64,000 nucleotides of DNA from JAMLHH01 sp964653095 (GTDB lineage Bacteria > Bacteroidota > Bacteroidia > Chitinophagales > JADIYW01). The stretch lies in NCBI GenBank assembly GCA_964653095.1, contig CAZZEH010000012.1:1-64000 (forward strand), in the 5' to 3' direction. The notes beneath the pieces are model-generated. The model was not told where the DNA came from. It searched no databases and worked only from the letters and a program-made list of their open reading frames with translations. The position numbers and the translations under genes were made by a program. Positions within the stretch are counted from its first letter, which is position 1. Each line of letters opens with the position of its first letter. Positions 1 through 8,807 of this stretch are shown here, in pieces.

Positions 1-104
1 AATAAATAAACTTAAATCAGCTTAGTAGTGGTCCAAAGAATGGGGTACACTATAGACAATTAAAGTGAAAGTGATTTATATGTAAATTGAATCAAATCAC
101 AGAA

Positions 105-120
105 TGTGATTTTTATCACA
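105..120. promoter_or_regulatory. Crp/Fnr-family palindrome, distal
   Basis: TGTGATTTTTATCACA is a perfect inverted repeat (TGTGAT/ATCACA around TTTT). It fits the Crp/Fnr superfamily consensus, between E. coli CRP (TGTGA-N6-TCACA) and FNR (TTGAT-N4-ATCAA). Its centre is 61 bp upstream of the proximal site. Confidence 0.65.
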
Positions 121-166
121 TCTAATTGGACTTGATATACATAGGGTTTTATTCTTAACGCACCGG

Positions 167-180
167 GTGATTTATATCAC
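167..180. promoter_or_regulatory. Crp/Fnr-family palindrome, proximal
   Basis: GTGATTTATATCAC is an inverted repeat (GTGAT/ATCAC around TTAT) of the same family as the distal site. It is the best candidate for oxygen- or redox-responsive activation of the micro-oxic terminal oxidase genes downstream. Confidence 0.65.
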
Positions 181-237
181 TATTCTCTTTTTGTCTTTCA
201 GCTATTTTCGCGCCTTTAATGATGATTTTTCATCACA

Positions 238-2688
238 ATGCATTCAAAGGGGCACAGTCATAGTATAAAATTTGATACCGAGTGTTTTCATTGCGGAGAC
301 ACCTGCACGGGCAAACCCATTTTATTTGATGACAAAAGTTTTTGTTGTGACGGCTGTAAATCAGTGTATTCTATATTGAATAAAACAGATTTATGCGAGT
401 ATTATTCGTTTAATGACAGTCCGGGTATTTCACAGAGAGTCCGATACAGAAAAGATAAATTTGCTTTTTTGGACCTGCCGGATGTACAGCAAAAGCTGAT
501 ACAATACAGCGATTCGGTACAGGCACATGTGACGTTTTATCTGCCGCAAATGCACTGCAGCAGTTGTCTTTGGTTGTTGGAGCACATACATCATGTGAAT
601 GAAGGCATCATATCTTCCAACGTCAATTTCAGCAGAAAGGAAGCTTTTATACGCTATAATCCCGAAAAAACCAGCCTGAGAAGCGTAGTAGAAACCTTGG
701 CCGATATAGGCTATGAACCGCATATCAGCATGGACAATTTGGATAAAACCAAAGCGGTGGCACCACAGTGTACCCGACTGTATAAGATAGGAATTGCGGG
801 ATTTTGCTTTTCCAATATGATGATGCTCAGCGTGCCGGAATATGTATTGGGTAAAGGTGTAATAGAACCTCAGCTTCAGTTTGTGTTTAAGACACTCACC
901 GTGCTGTTGTCCCTTCCGGTATTATTGTACAGTGCGTCCGAATTTTTTGTCGGAGCATGGAATGGCCTGAAACACAGATATCTGAACATTGATGTACCCG
1001 TATCTCTCGCACTGCTGCTGACTTTTGGAAGAAGTGTGTATGAAGTTTCTCAGGGCGGAAACGGATATTTTGACAGTCTGGGCGGAATCGTATTTTTCAT
1101 GCTTGTCGGCAGGTGGCTGCAGGATCGCACCTATCAGGCAGTGTCATTTGACCGGGATTTCAAATCTTTTTTTCCGATAGCAGTCAATATTTTAAAAGAA
1201 GGTCAGTCCATACCGATTACAGTAGATCAAATCAGGCCAGACGATATTATCCAAATTCACAGTCATGAAATTATACCTGTGGATGCTATTTTATCCAAAG
1301 GCAATGCTCTGATAGATTACAGTTTCGTAAGCGGAGAGAGCGAACCCGTAACCGTATCAAAGGGCGAAATTGTGTATGCCGGAGGAAAACAAACTGCAGG
1401 AAAGTTAGAACTCATAGCAGTCAAAGAGGTCTCGCAGAGCTATCTGACCAATCTTTGGAACAAGGAAGCCATACAGGAAGAACCGCTTAAAAAAGACCGT
1501 CTGATTGACACCATCAGCACCTATTTTACCTATATCGTATTGCTTATCAGTGTAATAGCGGGTACATACTGGTACAGTCAGGGAGAAAAACAACTGATGT
1601 GGAATGCGCTGACCACAATTTTAATTATTGCCTGTCCGTGTGCACTTCTGTTGAGCAGCACGTTTACCAACGGAAATATTCTCAGGGTTTTCGGATTGAA
1701 TGATTTTTATCTGAGAGCTCCCGAAGTGATTTCCAAAATGGCAAAAGTAAACAGAATCGTTTTCGACAAAACCGGTACCCTGACACAAAACCGGAAGAGC
1801 AGAGTAATCTATGAGGGGCAGATTTTAACAACTGAAGAGCTCAAAAATACCGCACAAATTCTTTCTCAGACTTCACATCCTGCTGCACAGGCTATATTGG
1901 ACTATATCGAAATACCGTTACGTACAGATGCAATAAAAAATTACAAACTGGTAGAGGGTAAAGGGGCGGAAGCATGGATAGACGATCGGTATTATAAGGT
2001 AGGTTCTGCCGAATTTCTAGAAACTGATAAGATAATTCAAAAAGGCTCTCAGGTAGTGGTAGCTATTGACAATGAGATAAAAGGAGTTTTTCATATTTCC
2101 AATGTTTATCGGTTTGGAATTTTTGATTTGATACAAAAAATAAAAAAGAGATATCATCTCGCTGTAATATCAGGTGATAATGATTCGGAAGCAGATACTC
2201 TGAAGGCATATTTTCAAAATAGTGATGCGCTGCTTTTTTACCAGAAGCCAAAAGACAAGCTGGAATATATCGAGCATCTTCAAAAAAATCTCCATGCCAA
2301 AGTGATGATGATTGGAGACGGATTAAATGATGCCGGAGCTCTCAGACAAAGCGATGTGGGAATTGCAGTAACAGACAGCAACAACACCTTTACTCCGGCT
2401 TCTGACGGAATTTTAGATGCTTCCAGGTTGTCTTCATTAGACAGGTTTTTGGATTTTGCAAAAGACGGCTATCGCATTATTGCTGTCAGTTTTGTGATTT
2501 CCATCCTCTATAATTTTGTCGGACTGTACTTTGCAGTTCAGGGAATTCTATCTCCTTTGATTGCGGCAATTCTGATGCCGAGCAGTTCGGTTACAATAGT
2601 CCTGATTACTTATGGAATGAGTCAGTGGATGGCAAAATACCGGGGACTTCAGACTCAATCCGATTACAATAAATACAGAAAATTATGA
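238..2688 (+). CDS. ccoI: Heavy-metal P-type ATPase of the CcoI/FixI type
   Basis: Copper-type P1B ATPase in the inner membrane, needed for copper loading of cbb3 cytochrome oxidase. Seen in the 816-residue protein: an N-terminal Cys-rich segment (C17, C20, C23, C36, C37, C40) typical of CcoI, a metal-binding CxxC at C107/C110, the membrane CPC metal site at C466-P-C468, the phosphorylation motif DKTGT at D510, an HP motif in the nucleotide domain, and GDGLND near the C-terminus. About eight membrane helices are expected for the family. The ATG lies just after the Crp/Fnr-type sites, and ccoS overlaps its stop codon by 4 bp, so it is the first gene of the oxidase cluster. Confidence 0.95.
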   Translation: MHSKGHSHSIKFDTECFHCGDTCTGKPILFDDKSFCCDGCKSVYSILNKTDLCEYYSFNDSPGISQRVRYRKDKFAFLDLPDVQQKLIQYSDSVQAHVTFYLPQMHCSSCLWLLEHIHHVNEGIISSNVNFSRKEAFIRYNPEKTSLRSVVETLADIGYEPHISMDNLDKTKAVAPQCTRLYKIGIAGFCFSNMMMLSVPEYVLGKGVIEPQLQFVFKTLTVLLSLPVLLYSASEFFVGAWNGLKHRYLNIDVPVSLALLLTFGRSVYEVSQGGNGYFDSLGGIVFFMLVGRWLQDRTYQAVSFDRDFKSFFPIAVNILKEGQSIPITVDQIRPDDIIQIHSHEIIPVDAILSKGNALIDYSFVSGESEPVTVSKGEIVYAGGKQTAGKLELIAVKEVSQSYLTNLWNKEAIQEEPLKKDRLIDTISTYFTYIVLLISVIAGTYWYSQGEKQLMWNALTTILIIACPCALLLSSTFTNGNILRVFGLNDFYLRAPEVISKMAKVNRIVFDKTGTLTQNRKSRVIYEGQILTTEELKNTAQILSQTSHPAAQAILDYIEIPLRTDAIKNYKLVEGKGAEAWIDDRYYKVGSAEFLETDKIIQKGSQVVVAIDNEIKGVFHISNVYRFGIFDLIQKIKKRYHLAVISGDNDSEADTLKAYFQNSDALLFYQKPKDKLEYIEHLQKNLHAKVMMIGDGLNDAGALRQSDVGIAVTDSNNTFTPASDGILDASRLSSLDRFLDFAKDGYRIIAVSFVISILYNFVGLYFAVQGILSPLIAAILMPSSSVTIVLITYGMSQWMAKYRGLQTQSDYNKYRKL

Positions 2689-2867
2689 TGAGTGCAGGTA
2701 TCATGATTCTAATACTTTTAATCAGTATTCTGATTGCGGGAGGTTTTCTGCTCGCATTTATCTGGAGTGTAAAAACCGGACAGTTTGATGACGATTTTTC
2801 ACCCGCGCACCGTGCTTTATTTGATTCGAAAGTAAAAAATAAGGATAAAACAAATTCAAATATTTAA
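2685..2867 (+). CDS. ccoS: cbb3 oxidase assembly protein CcoS
   Basis: Sixty-residue single-span membrane protein. One hydrophobic helix (about residues 5-27) is followed by the conserved W-S-x-K-x-G-Q-F-D-D stretch that marks CcoS. In studied bacteria CcoS is required for insertion of heme and copper into the oxidase. Its ATG overlaps the end of ccoI (ATGA), which suggests coupled translation, and it ends 11 bp before the catalytic subunit gene. Confidence 0.92.
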   Translation: MMSAGIMILILLISILIAGGFLLAFIWSVKTGQFDDDFSPAHRALFDSKVKNKDKTNSNI

Positions 2868-2878
2868 CAACCATTTTT

Positions 2879-4999
2879 ATGCAACTAGAAAAGTTTTCTT
2901 ATGACAACAGATTGCCCAAATTATTTGCTTTTGCAACTATTTTTTGGGGACTTGTTGGGATGTCTGCCGGACTTATCGCCGCGCTTCAGTTAGCGTTTCC
3001 GGTACTCAATCTCAGTGAATTATTTCCGTACACTGCATTTGGCCGACTCAGACCGGTACATACTAATGCAGTCATTTTTGCTTTTGTGGGCAACGGAATT
3101 TTTACTGCGGTATATTATTCCATTCCGAGGCTGTTAAAAACACCTATGTGGAGCGAAAAGCTTGGCAGGATTCATTTTTGGGGCTGGCAGCTGATTATTT
3201 TGGCAGGTGCGGTTACTTTGCTGATGGGCTTTACACAGGCAAAAGAATATGCCGAATTGGAATGGCCTATTGACATAGCCGTAGTCATTATATGGGTGAT
3301 TTTTGGAATCAATATGTTTGCCACCATCCTGACCCGAAGAGAACGGCATTTGTATGTGGCTATTTGGTTTTTCTTAGGTTCCTGGGTGACGGTAGCCATG
3401 CTTTATATAGTCAATGCAATGGCGATACCTGCCGGACCTTTTAAAAGTTATTCTATGTATGCCGGGGTGCAGGATGCACTGGTACAGTGGTGGTACGGGC
3501 ATAATGCGGTCGCTTTCTTTCTGACCACGCCTTATTTGGGACTGATGTATTACTTCCTGCCTAAGGCTGCCGAACGTCCGGTATATTCGTACAGGCTGAG
3601 TATCATACACTTTTGGTCACTTATATTTTTATATATCTGGGCAGGACCTCACCACCTTCTTTATACCTCTATCCCGGAATGGGCTCAGTCATTGGGGACG
3701 GCATTTTCCATCATGCTTTTACTGCCGAGCTGGGGCGGTATGCTCAACGGGTTGTTCACCTTGAGAGGTGCCTGGGACAAAGTAAGAGAAGATCCTATTC
3801 TGAAGTTTTTTGTAGTGGGCGTGACCTGCTATGGGATGGCTACTTTTGAAGGGCCTATGATGTCATTAAAAAATGTGAATGCAATTTCACATTATTCGGA
3901 CTGGACAGTAGCACACGTCCATATTGGAGCTTTGGGCTGGAATGGTTTCATGACTTTTGGTATGCTCTATTGGTTACTACCGAGATTGTATAATACCAAA
4001 CTGTTTTCGGTCAAATTAGCAAATACGCATTTTTGGATTGCCACCCTAGGTATGATTGTGTATGCAATCCCAATGTACTTTGCAGCTTTCAGAACTTATT
4101 TTATGATGAAAGCTTTCACGCCTGAAGGTCAGTTGGAATATCAGTTTATGGATGTGGTGAGTGCCATGATTCCGTTCTATATTCTGAGAGCTGTGGGTGG
4201 CGGACTTTATTTATTTGGAGTTATCACAATGATTTATAACATCTACAAAACTGCCAAGCAGGGTACGTTTGTAGCTACAGAAGAGGCAGAAGCCGCACCA
4301 TTGGTAAAAAATTACACCGCACCTAAAAACAGTTTCTGGCACAGTGTGATTGAAAGAAAGCCTGTATTACTTTTGGGGCTGAGTTTATTGGTTGTTTCTA
4401 TAGGTGGTCTGGTAGAAATAGTGCCGACTTATCTTGTGAAATCCAATATACCAACGATTGCAAGTGTGCAGCCATACACGCCTTTAGAACTTCAGGGCAG
4501 AGATATTTACATCAGAGAGGGGTGTTATAACTGTCACTCTCAGCAGGTAAGACCTTTCCGTTATGAAGTAGCGAGATACGGAGAATATTCTAAAGCAGGA
4601 GAATCTGTGTACGATCACCCGTATCAGTGGGGGAGTAAGCGAACAGGCCCGGATTTGGCGAGAATAGGGGGGAAGTATCCGGACAGTTGGCATTTCTTCC
4701 ATATGCTGAATCCAAGTAATGTGGTCGAAAAATCAATCATGCCTCCTTATCCGTTCCTGTTTGAGACGACATTGAACATCCATACGACCAAATCCAAAAT
4801 CCATGCGATGAGAAAGTTGGGAGTACCTTATCCGAAAGGATATGAAAATACGGCCAATGACGATTTGATTAAGCAGGCAGAAAAAATAGCCAAAAATCTG
4901 CGGTCATCAGACATTGAAATTGATGCCGACAAAGAGATTATTGCTCTTATAGCATATCTGCAGAGAATAGGAAAGGATATTAAATCAGCACAAAAATAA
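2879..4999 (+). CDS. ccoNO: cbb3 cytochrome c oxidase, fused subunits I and II (CcoN-CcoO)
   Basis: Catalytic heme-copper subunit fused to the membrane-anchored c-type cytochrome subunit. Residues 1 to about 470 are the multi-span CcoN part, with conserved His-bearing segments (HTNAVIF, WWYGHNAVAF, GPHHLLYTS, HVHIGALGWNG) that supply heme and copper ligands. A further helix (about 480-510) leads into the CcoO part, which carries one heme c site, C549-Y-N-C552-H553. The protein reduces oxygen to water and pumps protons in the inner membrane. The CcoN-CcoO fusion is common in Bacteroidota, whereas Proteobacteria have two genes. The reading frame runs unbroken through the fusion. Confidence 0.95.
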   Translation: MQLEKFSYDNRLPKLFAFATIFWGLVGMSAGLIAALQLAFPVLNLSELFPYTAFGRLRPVHTNAVIFAFVGNGIFTAVYYSIPRLLKTPMWSEKLGRIHFWGWQLIILAGAVTLLMGFTQAKEYAELEWPIDIAVVIIWVIFGINMFATILTRRERHLYVAIWFFLGSWVTVAMLYIVNAMAIPAGPFKSYSMYAGVQDALVQWWYGHNAVAFFLTTPYLGLMYYFLPKAAERPVYSYRLSIIHFWSLIFLYIWAGPHHLLYTSIPEWAQSLGTAFSIMLLLPSWGGMLNGLFTLRGAWDKVREDPILKFFVVGVTCYGMATFEGPMMSLKNVNAISHYSDWTVAHVHIGALGWNGFMTFGMLYWLLPRLYNTKLFSVKLANTHFWIATLGMIVYAIPMYFAAFRTYFMMKAFTPEGQLEYQFMDVVSAMIPFYILRAVGGGLYLFGVITMIYNIYKTAKQGTFVATEEAEAAPLVKNYTAPKNSFWHSVIERKPVLLLGLSLLVVSIGGLVEIVPTYLVKSNIPTIASVQPYTPLELQGRDIYIREGCYNCHSQQVRPFRYEVARYGEYSKAGESVYDHPYQWGSKRTGPDLARIGGKYPDSWHFFHMLNPSNVVEKSIMPPYPFLFETTLNIHTTKSKIHAMRKLGVPYPKGYENTANDDLIKQAEKIAKNLRSSDIEIDADKEIIALIAYLQRIGKDIKSAQK

Positions 5000-5004
5000 A
5001 CCAA

Positions 5005-5166
5005 ATGAAAGTATCTAATTATTTGAATGCAATAGAAGGAGTCGGAATATATCCCGTGATATCTCTGTTGCTGTTTGTTGCGTTTTTTGGTCTGGTTACC
5101 TGGCTGACGTTTAGAATGAGTCACAAGGAGCTGGAACATGCAGAAAGATTACCATTAGATGATTAA
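5005..5166 (+). CDS. ccoQ: CcoQ-like small oxidase subunit
   Basis: Fifty-three residues between ccoNO and ccoP. I translated it directly: it starts MKVSNYLNAIEG, has one hydrophobic helix (about 16-36) and a charged C-terminal tail ending LPLDD. Position, size and topology match CcoQ, a small single-span subunit that stabilises cbb3 oxidase. It begins 5 bp after the ccoNO stop and ends 11 bp before ccoP. Sequence conservation in this family is weak, so the assignment rests mainly on context. Confidence 0.8.
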   Translation: MKVSNYLNAIEGVGIYPVISLLLFVAFFGLVTWLTFRMSHKELEHAERLPLDD

Positions 5167-5177
5167 AAACAATAAAA

Positions 5178-6131
5178 ATGAGACATTTAATATCCAATAA
5201 ATTTTTGACAGCAATCTATGCGAAATTCAGGCTTTCCGGGGGCAGTAAGATTATTGCCGCATTTGCTGTAATAACCCTTTTGGGAGTTTCCAACGCTCAG
5301 GCATCGTCTGTGTTTGAAGATTTCACAACGGTATCCTGGGTGCTTTTTACAGTTGCCTGTGTGATATTTGTGATGATACTTCAGTTCCTCTCTGAGATTT
5401 TTGATTTAGTGGAAAAAGTGAATAAAATCAGAGCAAAAGAGGCCGCTAAATCAGGTTCAAAAAAATCTTACCAAAGTGTATTCTCAGAGTTTTGGGATAA
5501 ATTCAATCGATTTCGCCCATTAGAGGAAGAGAGTGAAATTGAAACCGAACATATCTATGACGGTATCAAAGAATTAGATAATATAACTCCGCCTTGGTTT
5601 ACAATAGGTTTTATCGGCTCAATTATCATTGCGATAGCATATATGTGGGTGTATCACGTGAGCAAATCTGCTCCGCTTCAGATTGAGGAGTATGAAAGAG
5701 AAGTCGCTATTGCGGAAGCAAAAATTGCGGAATACCTTAAAAAACAGGTTGGTCAAATCGATGAGTCTAACGTCACTCTGTTCACGGATCAAAACAGTAT
5801 AGCCAATGGTAAAAAAACGTATGATGCGAACTGCGTGGCCTGCCACAGAGATGATGGCGGCGGAAGTGTAGGACCCAATCTGACAGATGAATACTGGATA
5901 CACGGCGGAAGTGTAAGCGAAGTGTTTTCTACCATTAAATACGGAGTGATTGAAAAAGGGATGATCCCGTGGAAAGATGAATTGTCTGCGAGACAAATCG
6001 CAGAAGTTGTTGCCTACATTCATACTCTGCAGGGTACAAATCCACCGAACGGTAAAGCTCCGGAAGGAGATAAGTATGTGGAAGAAGAGTTGGCAGAGAA
6101 TTCTGAAGACATGGCTTCAGAGGAAGTATAA
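5178..6131 (+). CDS. ccoP: cbb3 oxidase c-type cytochrome subunit III (CcoP), single heme
   Basis: Membrane-anchored cytochrome c subunit that feeds electrons to the oxidase. The 317 residues include a hydrophobic N-terminus, two further hydrophobic helices (about 50-75 and 138-160), the P-P-W segment that precedes the second helix in CcoP proteins, and one heme c motif C219-V-A-C222-H223 with a probable axial Met in GMIPW. Proteobacterial CcoP carries two heme c domains; only one CxxCH is present here. The C-terminus is acidic. The start follows ccoQ by 11 bp, and ccoG starts 17 bp downstream. Confidence 0.92.
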   Translation: MRHLISNKFLTAIYAKFRLSGGSKIIAAFAVITLLGVSNAQASSVFEDFTTVSWVLFTVACVIFVMILQFLSEIFDLVEKVNKIRAKEAAKSGSKKSYQSVFSEFWDKFNRFRPLEEESEIETEHIYDGIKELDNITPPWFTIGFIGSIIIAIAYMWVYHVSKSAPLQIEEYEREVAIAEAKIAEYLKKQVGQIDESNVTLFTDQNSIANGKKTYDANCVACHRDDGGGSVGPNLTDEYWIHGGSVSEVFSTIKYGVIEKGMIPWKDELSARQIAEVVAYIHTLQGTNPPNGKAPEGDKYVEEELAENSEDMASEEV

Positions 6132-6148
6132 CCGATAATTGTATAGGG

Positions 6149-7570
6149 ATGAGCGAAAAGAAAAGAGTATATGGCAAGGTCGATAACGAAACATTTCGTT
6201 CCCGTGCCAGCACAGTAGATCAGGACGGCAAACGCAAATGGGTATATGCCACCAAGCCGTCCGGTAAGCTATACACTATCAGAAAAAATCTGTCGTATTT
6301 TTATTTCGCTATTTTTCTGATTATGCCGCTCATCCATATTAATGGAGTACAATTCCTGCAACTGAATGTAGTAGAAGGCAAGTTCAGTATATTCGGAAAA
6401 ATCTTCTGGCCCAATGACTTCTTCATTTTTGCAGTCATTTTTATTATTGGAGTTCTTCTTATTGCTCTTTTTACGGTTATATACGGACGCATATTTTGTG
6501 GCTGGATTTGTCCACAGACTATTTTCATGGAGTTTTTATTTCGAAGAATAGAATGGTGGATAGAAGGTACTCCTGCACAGCAGAGGCGACTGGATAAGGC
6601 TCCATGGAACCAAGAAAAGATACTCAAAAAAGGAGGAAAACATGTGATATTTTTTGCTGTTTCTTTCTTAATCGCCAATACATTTCTGGCCTATATCATA
6701 GGCTCCAAAGAGTTGTTTATTAAAATCAGACAGCCTATCACTGAAAACTTAGGTATTCTGACCGGACTTTTGATTTTCACTTCCATGTTTTATTTCGTAT
6801 TTGCCTACGTAAGAGACATTGTCTGTACGACTATCTGTCCGTATGGAAGACTTCAGGGAGTGCTGTATGACAAAGATACGGTGCAAATCAGCTATGATTA
6901 CAAAAGAGGTGAGCCAAGAGGAAAGCTGAAAGACAAAAAGGCAATGGATTTGGGCGACTGCATAGATTGTTTCCAGTGCGTGACAGTATGCCCGACCGGA
7001 ATAGATATCCGAAACGGTCCTCAAATGGAATGCGTGGGCTGCACGGCCTGTATTGATGCCTGCGATGACATCATGACCAAAATAAATCTTCCGACCGGAT
7101 TAATTCGGTATGCTTCGGAAAATGAAATACAGTCCGGCAGGAAAATGCCTTTTACGACAAGAGCCAAAGCATATACCGCTGTGCTGGTTTTACTCGTAAC
7201 AATATTGGCCGCTTTGATAATTACGCGAAAAAATGTGGACATCTATCTGAGTCGGGTGAAAGGACATACTTATCAGGTCAGTGAGTCCGGATCGGTCAGT
7301 AATTTATTTGATGCAAAAATTATCAATAAGTCGAGAAAAGATATCCCGGTACAGATTAAAGTTCTTGACGGAGTAGGGGAGGTGAAAGTTATTGGCCATA
7401 AAGACGGAATAGTTCTTCAAAAAGAAGCTCTGAATAAAATTACTTTCTTTATAGAGTATCCAAAAGGGAAAACCTCTCCCGGCTCTTCTAAAATAAAAGT
7501 GGGTATTTTTGAGGGCGACAAACCAATACAGATTGTAAAAGCCAATTTTCTGGGACCTTTTAAATATTAA
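6149..7570 (+). CDS. ccoG: Cytochrome c oxidase accessory protein CcoG (membrane 4Fe-4S protein)
   Basis: Polyferredoxin-like membrane protein of the FixG/CcoG family, linked in studied bacteria to copper reduction and assembly of cbb3 oxidase. The 473 residues contain several membrane helices, the membrane Cys motif C117-G-W-I-C121-P, a second membrane C-x3-C-P pair near residue 230, and two 4Fe-4S binding motifs (C271/C274/C277/C281 and C295/C298/C301/C305). An immunoglobulin-like C-terminal domain (about 370-473) follows the last helix, as in FixG. It lies between ccoP and fixH. Confidence 0.94.
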   Translation: MSEKKRVYGKVDNETFRSRASTVDQDGKRKWVYATKPSGKLYTIRKNLSYFYFAIFLIMPLIHINGVQFLQLNVVEGKFSIFGKIFWPNDFFIFAVIFIIGVLLIALFTVIYGRIFCGWICPQTIFMEFLFRRIEWWIEGTPAQQRRLDKAPWNQEKILKKGGKHVIFFAVSFLIANTFLAYIIGSKELFIKIRQPITENLGILTGLLIFTSMFYFVFAYVRDIVCTTICPYGRLQGVLYDKDTVQISYDYKRGEPRGKLKDKKAMDLGDCIDCFQCVTVCPTGIDIRNGPQMECVGCTACIDACDDIMTKINLPTGLIRYASENEIQSGRKMPFTTRAKAYTAVLVLLVTILAALIITRKNVDIYLSRVKGHTYQVSESGSVSNLFDAKIINKSRKDIPVQIKVLDGVGEVKVIGHKDGIVLQKEALNKITFFIEYPKGKTSPGSSKIKVGIFEGDKPIQIVKANFLGPFKY

Positions 7571-7573
7571 ATT

Positions 7574-8011
7574 TTGAACTGGGGATATAAAATACTTTTT
7601 ACTATAATCCTGTTTGTTGCGGGCATGCTTTACATGCTGTATATCGCCATGAATCAGACGAATGAAATGCTTGATGAAAACTATTATGTACTGGAAAAGG
7701 AGTATCAGGGAATCATTGATGCAGAACTCGCTTTGCAGGAGATTATAACTGAGCCTCTCGTCAGACAGGATACCGGAAATATTGTGATTTATCTTCCTGA
7801 AAACAGCTTCGATAAAATTCATGATGCCCGGGTTGATTTGATAAAACCCGATAACGAAAAACTGGATACATCTTTTGAACTCAGACCGGAAAGTTCGGGA
7901 GTTTTCAAAATTGCCAAAAGCTCTGTTTCAAGAGGAGTCTATAAAATCAGAGTGCAGTGGAAGAATGGAGATGTCCGATATTACAGGGATGAAAATCTCT
8001 TTATAGAATAA
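7574..8011 (+). CDS. fixH: FixH family protein
   Basis: 145-residue protein with one N-terminal membrane helix (about 5-25) and a periplasmic beta-rich domain, as in FixH/CcoH of cbb3 clusters. Translation appears to begin at a TTG (7574-7576) only 3 bp after the ccoG stop; I see no in-frame ATG before the membrane helix. The start probably depends on translational coupling to ccoG. FixH proteins support assembly or stability of the oxidase. Confidence 0.85.
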   Translation: MNWGYKILFTIILFVAGMLYMLYIAMNQTNEMLDENYYVLEKEYQGIIDAELALQEIITEPLVRQDTGNIVIYLPENSFDKIHDARVDLIKPDNEKLDTSFELRPESSGVFKIAKSSVSRGVYKIRVQWKNGDVRYYRDENLFIE

Positions 8012-8020
8012 GATTAAAAT

Positions 8021-8734
8021 ATGCTGCTGCCCGTTCTTACAGGATTTTCCGTTGGGCTTCTTGGAAGTCTACACTGTATTGGAATGTGCGGACCTATTGC
8101 CTTATCCCTGCCAGTGCATCATCAGCCTGCCTTTCAAAAGCATTTGAATATTCTTTTGTATAACCTCGGCAGAGCGTTTATGTATGCGTTGCTCGGAGCT
8201 TTTTTCGGACTGATCGGAAGCAGTTTTAAACTGTTCGGGCTACAGCAGTTCTTATCCATTGCGGGAGGTCTGATTATTTTGGCTTTGGCTATGATTTACT
8301 ATTTCAGACCGGGATGGCTGTCTTCCGGTAGATTTGGTCTGCATATTTCTTCCCGTTTGGGTAAAAAATTAAAAGCAGGACAGTCCCATTCTGCATTCTT
8401 TAGTATAGGAGTTTTTAACGGGTTGCTTCCCTGCGGTTTGGTCTATATGGCACTTGCATCTGCTTTCGCTGCCGGAACCGTTTGGAGAGGCTCTGTACTC
8501 ATGTTTGCTTTCGGATTGGGGACACTTCCTCTGATGTATATTTTTACGCTTTCGACTAAATGGATTACGGCTTCTGTGCGAAATCGCCTGAGAAAACTTG
8601 TTCCAATCTGGATAGCGGTATTAGGCATTATGATGATTGTAAGAGGACTTAATCTTGGAATACCTTATCTGAGTCCGACCATGAATCCTCATACACATAC
8701 CGTCGAACATTGCTGTGAGACACCTCATGACTGA
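8021..8734 (+). CDS. Sulfite exporter TauE/SafE-like (DsbD_2-type) membrane protein of the cco cluster
   Basis: 237-residue protein with about six membrane helices. Seen: GSLHCIGMCGP near residue 16 with two Cys, GVFNGLLPCGLVYMAL near residue 128, and a polar tail rich in His and Cys (MNPHTHTVEHCCETPHD). These features match the family annotated as sulfite exporter TauE/SafE or cytochrome c biogenesis transmembrane region, which often ends cbb3 clusters. The Cys and His suggest copper handling or thiol-redox transfer for oxidase assembly; that is inference. It starts 9 bp after fixH. Confidence 0.82.
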   Translation: MLLPVLTGFSVGLLGSLHCIGMCGPIALSLPVHHQPAFQKHLNILLYNLGRAFMYALLGAFFGLIGSSFKLFGLQQFLSIAGGLIILALAMIYYFRPGWLSSGRFGLHISSRLGKKLKAGQSHSAFFSIGVFNGLLPCGLVYMALASAFAAGTVWRGSVLMFAFGLGTLPLMYIFTLSTKWITASVRNRLRKLVPIWIAVLGIMMIVRGLNLGIPYLSPTMNPHTHTVEHCCETPHD

Positions 8735-8739
8735 TTGGC

Positions 8740-8771
8740 TTTGTACGAATCGGTTTTATTAATTACTTTTG
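8740..8771 (+). promoter_or_regulatory. Predicted promoter, TTTG-N20-TACTTTTG
   Basis: A -33 TTTG (8740-8743) and a perfect -7 box TACTTTTG (8764-8771) are separated by 20 bp, the Bacteroidota sigma-ABfr pattern. The following ATG (8808) is 36 bp downstream, so the next gene is probably transcribed apart from the cco cluster. Confidence 0.65.
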
Positions 8772-8807
8772 TTTATATTCTATTTTTAACACTTACAACG
8801 TGCCTGT

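Larger units (their letters stand above)
1..237 (+). promoter_or_regulatory. Upstream regulatory region of the cbb3 oxidase cluster
   Basis: This non-coding stretch precedes ccoI. It contains two palindromes of the TGTGAT-N4-ATCACA type (105-120 and 167-180) and a half-site GTGAT at 71-75. A possible -7 box, TATTTTCG (203-210), is one base from the Bacteroidota consensus TAnnTTTG. If transcription starts near 215, the second palindrome is centred near -41.5, the classical position of a class II Crp/Fnr activator. That geometry is inference; the palindromes are seen directly. A short inverted repeat (TGATG 220-224, CATCA 231-235) sits just before the ATG. Confidence 0.6.

Noticed and set aside
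5619..6213. Minus-strand frames across ccoP
   Set aside because: ccoP has a complete cytochrome c motif and correct context; the minus frames are chance openings.
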